DNA of 64,000 nucleotides from NCBI GenBank assembly GCA_015062285.1, contig SUUY01000002.1:62001-126000 (forward strand), given 5' to 3'. Of this stretch, positions 63,313 to 64,000 are shown in pieces. Numbering within the stretch: the first letter of the stretch is position 1; every line of letters begins with the position of its first letter. The position numbers and the translations under genes were made by a program. Source of the stretch: Alphaproteobacteria bacterium (GTDB lineage Bacteria > Pseudomonadota > Alphaproteobacteria > RF32 > CAG-239). The notes under the pieces were generated by a model that saw nothing but the letters and a program-made list of their open reading frames with translations, ran no database searches and was not told the origin of the DNA.

Positions 63313-64000
63313 ATGTTTAAAGTTGCAATTATCGGAAGGCCAAATGTTGGAAAGTCTACCTTGTTTAATCGTTTGGTAGGTCGTAAGTTAGCCATTGTGC
63401 ATGATAAGCCTGGAGTAACTCGAGACAGAAAAGAAGCAGATGCAAAATTAAATGATTTGTCATTTGTGGTTATAGATACTGCTGGGTATGAATATTCTAA
63501 AACAGATTCTTTGGAAAAAAGAATGTGGATTCAAACATCTCGCGCCATTGAAGATTCCGATGTATGTTTATTTTTATTTGATGCTCGCGAAGGAATACAG
63601 CCCTATGATGAGCACTTAGCCGGATTAGTAAGACAAAGCAACAAGCCTGTTATTCTGCTGGCTAATAAATGCGAAGGAAAATTGCATGAAGACAGTATTC
63701 ATGAAGCATATAAATTAGGACTTGGAGAACCGATACCATTCTCTGCAGAACATGGACTTGGTCTTTTGGATTTATATGAATTATTAAAAGAAGAAAAGCC
63801 AAACATTTCCTTTGCGAACGAAGATTATGATGATAATAATGAGAATAACAGCGATACAGATATTGAGAAAGAAAAACCTATTAAATTAGCGATTGTCGGC
63901 AGACCAAACGTTGGGAAATCCACTCTTGTAAATGCTCTGCTGAAAGATGAAAGAATGCTTACCGGGCCAGAGGCTGGTGTAACCAGAGATGCTATTACAT
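63313..64000 (+). CDS. der: GTPase Der (EngA), 5' part
   Basis: An open frame of 229 codons from ATG 63313 runs off the window edge. It has the two GTPase domains that define Der. The first carries G1 GRPNVGKST, G3 DTAGYE and G4 NKCE (the usual Asp of NKxD is Glu); an acidic linker (about 163-190) leads to the second domain, which begins KLAIVGRPNVGKST and continues GVTRDA. Der assists assembly of the 50S ribosomal subunit. The KH-like C-terminal domain is outside the window. Confidence 0.95.
   Translation, partial: MFKVAIIGRPNVGKSTLFNRLVGRKLAIVHDKPGVTRDRKEADAKLNDLSFVVIDTAGYEYSKTDSLEKRMWIQTSRAIEDSDVCLFLFDAREGIQPYDEHLAGLVRQSNKPVILLANKCEGKLHEDSIHEAYKLGLGEPIPFSAEHGLGLLDLYELLKEEKPNISFANEDYDDNNENNSDTDIEKEKPIKLAIVGRPNVGKSTLVNALLKDERMLTGPEAGVTRDAIT

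Overview
The window is AT-rich, densely coded DNA, most likely from a Gram-negative alphaproteobacterium of a low-GC, probably uncultured lineage. That placement rests on several genes together: an FzlA-type divisome protein, the flagellin regulator FlaF, the block secB / tim44-like / mltA / Smr, a TPR protein followed by bamB and der, an MsbA-type lipid exporter and a NodT-type efflux channel. Most genes have clear Shine-Dalgarno sites and many have obvious intrinsic terminators. There are two tRNAs (Leu-CAA, Phe-GAA), no rRNA and no CRISPR array. The species is not identified from sequence alone.

Layout. 1-3.9 kb: 5' part of glgB, a DUF2934 protein with a lysine/serine-rich tail, a TPR-methyltransferase, a MATE exporter and tRNA-Leu. 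3.9-6.5 kb: an orphan flaF, a periplasmic binding protein, fzlA and a small lipoprotein. 6.5-12.2 kb (minus strand): a tripartite RND pump operon (adaptor, AcrB-like pump, outer-membrane channel). 12.3-17.7 kb: a GT4 glycosyltransferase, thrS, an apparent structured non-coding RNA with its own promoter-like sequence and terminator, a lipoprotein, and a FadL-type porin, followed by tRNA-Phe.

17.9-29.4 kb looks like an accessory island next to tRNA-Phe. Its core is a type I restriction-modification operon in an unusual arrangement: hsdR, two unrecognised membrane proteins (coiled-coil and TPR types), hsdS, a small zinc-ribbon protein, hsdM. A convergent RhuM-Fic gene sits at its 3' end. Two related palindromes (arms beginning TGTCCA, TATATA in the loop) lie before hsdR and between hsdM and RhuM-Fic. 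No integrase is visible.

29.5-35.2 kb: a Bat (aerotolerance-type) operon of DUF4381, two VWA proteins and BatD, followed by a class I amidotransferase-like peptidase. 35.4-43.4 kb: YgjV, SecB, Tim44-like, MltA, Smr, MsbA-like ABC exporter, DUF1294 and a pair of exported proteins. 43.4-50.4 kb (minus strand): one long apparent operon of lipoprotein, argS, two MFS transporters, a fused SpmA-SpmB, dtd and an unknown gene. 50.5-59.9 kb: phoB coupled to rpe, a ferritin-like protein, fba, tkt, an exported protein, a TrmA-family RNA methyltransferase overlapping a diguanylate cyclase. 60-64 kb: a membrane protein, a YfgM-like TPR protein, bamB and the 5' part of der.

Main points for a second look: the type I RM operon with inserted membrane genes and flanking palindromes, the structured RNA after thrS, the orphan FlaF, the DUF2934 protein with a histone-H1-like tail, a BatB VWA domain with a degenerate metal site, and a bacterioferritin-like protein without the haem-ligand methionine.
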